Assembly: GCA_003230195.1 (NCBI GenBank)
Contig: QIHH01000262.1
Location: 1-9,210, forward strand
Reading direction: 5' to 3'
DNA: 9,210 nucleotides
From: Gammaproteobacteria bacterium
GTDB taxonomy: Bacteria > Pseudomonadota > Gammaproteobacteria > SZUA-140
Positions 7,901-9,210 of the stretch are shown here, piece after piece. How positions within the stretch are numbered: the stretch's first letter is position 1; every line of letters starts with the position of its first letter. The position numbers and the translations under genes were made by a program. Below the pieces are notes generated by a model. It had not been told where the DNA came from, searched no databases, and was given only the letters and a program-made list of their open reading frames with translations.

Positions 7901-9202
7901 AATACCCAGACGATGAAGCGTTGGTGCACGATTTAACATCACCGGATGTTCACGAATCACCTCTTCAAGGATATCCCAGATTTCAGGCCCTTCACGCTCA
8001 ACCAGTTTTTTCGCTGCTTTAATGGTTGTTGCCAAGCCACGTCGTTCAACCTTACCAAAGATAAAAGGCTTAAATAGCTCAAGCGCCATCTTCTTAGGCA
8101 AGCCACATTGATGTAGTTTCAGCGTCGGACCAACCACGATCACAGAACGACCCGAGTAATCAACACGTTTACCTAATAGATTCTGGCGGAAACGACCCTG
8201 CTTACCTTTAATCATATCGGCAAGTGATTTCAACGGACGTTTGCTGGTACCGGTAATCGCCTTACCGCGACGGCCGTTATCAAGCAGTGCATCAACCGAC
8301 TCCTGCAACATACGTTTTTCATTACGCACAATAATATCAGGTGCGTTTAGATCTAACAGACGCTTCAAACGATTGTTACGGTTAATCACGCGGCGATAAA
8401 GATCATTCAGATCAGAGGTCGCGAAACGGCCTCCATCTAGTGGTACTAACGGGCGTAGCTCAGGAGGAAGAACGGGGAGAACGGTCATTACCATCCACTC
8501 AGGCTTGTTGCCAGAACCCATCAGTGCTTCCATCAGCTTCAATCGCTTACTCAGCTTTTTAATCTTGGTTTCAGAGCCTGCTTCTGCAATCTCTTCACGT
8601 AAGATGGCGACTTCCGCTGGCACATCGATAGACTTCAGCAGTTCATAAACGGCTTCAGCGCCCATGCGTGCATCAAACTCATCGCCATACTCTTCAATCG
8701 CATCAAGGTATGTCTCATCAGTCAGTAGCTGACCACGTTCGAGTTCAGTCATACCTGGGTCGATCACCACAAATGCCTCAAAATAAAGCACTCGTTCAAT
8801 ATCACGCAGGGTCATATCTAGTAGCAGCCCCATACGAGATGGCAATGATTTCAGAAACCAGATGTGCGCCACTGGGCTTGCAAGATCGATATGCCCCATA
8901 CGCTCACGACGTACTTTGGTAACGGTTACCTCAACGCCACATTTCTCACAGATGACACCACGATGTTTAAGGCGCTTGTATTTACCACACAGACATTCAA
9001 AATCTTTTACTGGGCCAAAAATTTTAGCGCAGAAAAGCCCATCACGCTCAGGCTTAAAAGTTCTGTAGTTAATCGTTTCCGGTTTTTTGACTTCACCAAA
9101 AGACCAAGAACGAATTTTTTCCGGGGACGCTAGTCCGATACGAATCGCATCAAACTCTTCGACCTGCCCTTGCTGCTTCAACAAGTTAAGTAAGTCTTTC
9201 AC
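4997..9202 (-). CDS. rpoC: DNA-directed RNA polymerase subunit beta'
   Basis: Beta' is the largest subunit of RNA polymerase and carries the catalytic Mg2+ site. The product has 1401 residues (E. coli 1407). The N-terminal zinc-binding cysteines are Cys70, 72, 85 and 88. Switch-2 ([19 protein letters not shown]) is near 337-355. The catalytic NADFDGD is at 458-464, with Asp460, 462 and 464 binding Mg2+. The bridge helix is about 770-803. The second zinc site is Cys814, 888, 895 and 898. The trigger loop begins with TMRTFHIGG (931-939) and is interrupted by a large proteobacterial insertion (roughly 940-1130). Residues contacted by ppGpp in E. coli are largely kept: Arg417, Lys615, Asp622, Tyr626, Asn680 and Lys681, with Lys in place of Arg at 362. 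The start is GTG (9202-9200); only 8 bp upstream are in the window. The gene ends at TAA before a strong terminator. It looks intact. Confidence 0.99.
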   Translation of the reverse strand: MKDLLNLLKQQGQVEEFDAIRIGLASPEKIRSWSFGEVKKPETINYRTFKPERDGLFCAKIFGPVKDFECLCGKYKRLKHRGVICEKCGVEVTVTKVRRERMGHIDLASPVAHIWFLKSLPSRMGLLLDMTLRDIERVLYFEAFVVIDPGMTELERGQLLTDETYLDAIEEYGDEFDARMGAEAVYELLKSIDVPAEVAILREEIAEAGSETKIKKLSKRLKLMEALMGSGNKPEWMVMTVLPVLPPELRPLVPLDGGRFATSDLNDLYRRVINRNNRLKRLLDLNAPDIIVRNEKRMLQESVDALLDNGRRGKAITGTSKRPLKSLADMIKGKQGRFRQNLLGKRVDYSGRSVIVVGPTLKLHQCGLPKKMALELFKPFIFGKVERRGLATTIKAAKKLVEREGPEIWDILEEVIREHPVMLNRAPTLHRLGIQAFEPVLIEGKAIQLHPLVCTAFNADFDGDQMAVHVPLSIEAQLEARSLMMSTNNILSPANGEPIIVPSQDVVLGLYCMTREKINARGEGMIFSDILEVHRAFENKLVELSAKVTVRIREVLTDENSEKKESFKRYETTAGRALLSEILPDGMAFDLVNQDMNKKAISGLINICYRSVGLKETVIFADQLMYTGFKYAMLSGVSVGVNDMMIPEEKEEIIATAENEVKDIQSQYASGLVTNGERYNKVVDIWSHTNDQVAKAMMDKLGTETVTNAKGEKVKQASFNSIYIMADSGARGSAAQIRQLAGMRGLMAKPDGSIIETPITANFREGLNVLQYFISTHGARKGLADTALKTANSGYLTRRLVDVAQDMVITEEDCGTTNGLLMTPLIEGGDVVEPLGERILGRIIASDVLSTDGTEIYVEAGTLLDEAGVARLEELGVDQVKVRSAITCDNRYGICASCYGRDLARGHKVNIGEATGVIAAQSIGEPGTQLTMRTFHIGGAASRAVAVNSVQIKSNGNVRLHNIKLVQNSSGINVAVSRSGELVVMDETGRERERYKVPYGALISVNDGDAVDGGQTLANWDPHTHPIVTEVAGRLKFSDFIDGITIQSETDDVTGLSSVVVTDPKARGAAAKDLRPMMKITTVDGDDIFFAGTDIPAVYFLPAGAIINMADNSEVKVGDVIARIPQESSKTRDITGGLPRVADLFEARKPKDPAILAEISGTIGFGKETKGKQRLVIVGVDGERYETLIPKWRHITVFEGEHVEKGEMVADGAPAPHDILRLLGIETLANYIVNEVQDVYRLQGVKINDKHIEVIVRQMLRKVEVVEPGDAPFIKGEQVERARLLVENDVIRTAGKTPATYINILLGITKASLATESFVSAASFQETTRVLTEAAVCGKRDELRGLKENVIVGRLIPAGTGMAYHNERRRKEEEAKQKLVVDKGPTSSEVEEALRQALTES

Positions 9203-9210
9203 TGCGCTGT

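Overview
This window is a housekeeping segment of a proteobacterial chromosome, most likely gammaproteobacterial. The gene order rpoC – rpsL – rpsG – fusA – tuf – rpsJ – rplC is the classical rpoBC / str / S10 arrangement. The proteins are close to Escherichia coli in length and residue numbering: RpoC carries the large insertion in its trigger loop, S7 has the 156-residue form, and the zinc-binding cysteines of RpoC fall at the same residue numbers. I cannot name a genus. Every gene is on the minus strand, so transcription runs from high to low coordinates, and I see no credible gene on the plus strand.

Layout in order of transcription. rpoC (9202-4997) enters from an rpoB that lies outside the window and ends about 80 bp before a strong intrinsic terminator (4916-4880). 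The 388-bp gap between rpoC and rpsL holds this terminator, a near-consensus sigma-70 promoter (TTGACA-17-TAAAAT, 4784-4756) and a leader of roughly 140 nt. The leader contains a 7-residue ORF with a strong Shine-Dalgarno sequence, and a long hairpin overlaps that ORF. Then come rpsL (S12), rpsG (S7), fusA (EF-G) and tuf (EF-Tu), tightly packed, followed almost without a gap by rpsJ (S10) and the first 12 codons of rplC (L3). The str and S10 operons therefore appear joined into one transcription unit.

Function. The window supplies the catalytic beta' subunit of RNA polymerase, two decoding/head proteins of the 30S subunit, the two elongation GTPases, and the start of the S10 ribosomal protein cluster. 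The str promoter has a GC-rich discriminator, and RpoC keeps most of the ppGpp-contact residues known from E. coli, which fits growth-rate and stringent control.

Oddities. There is no new defence or mobile system here. Two points stand out in otherwise invariant genes. First, fusA ends early in its own frame, while the missing C-terminal tail can be read in register in the +1 frame. Second, rpsJ has no recognisable start codon at the place where its conserved N-terminus requires one. Either may be a sequence or assembly error, or a real feature of this lineage.
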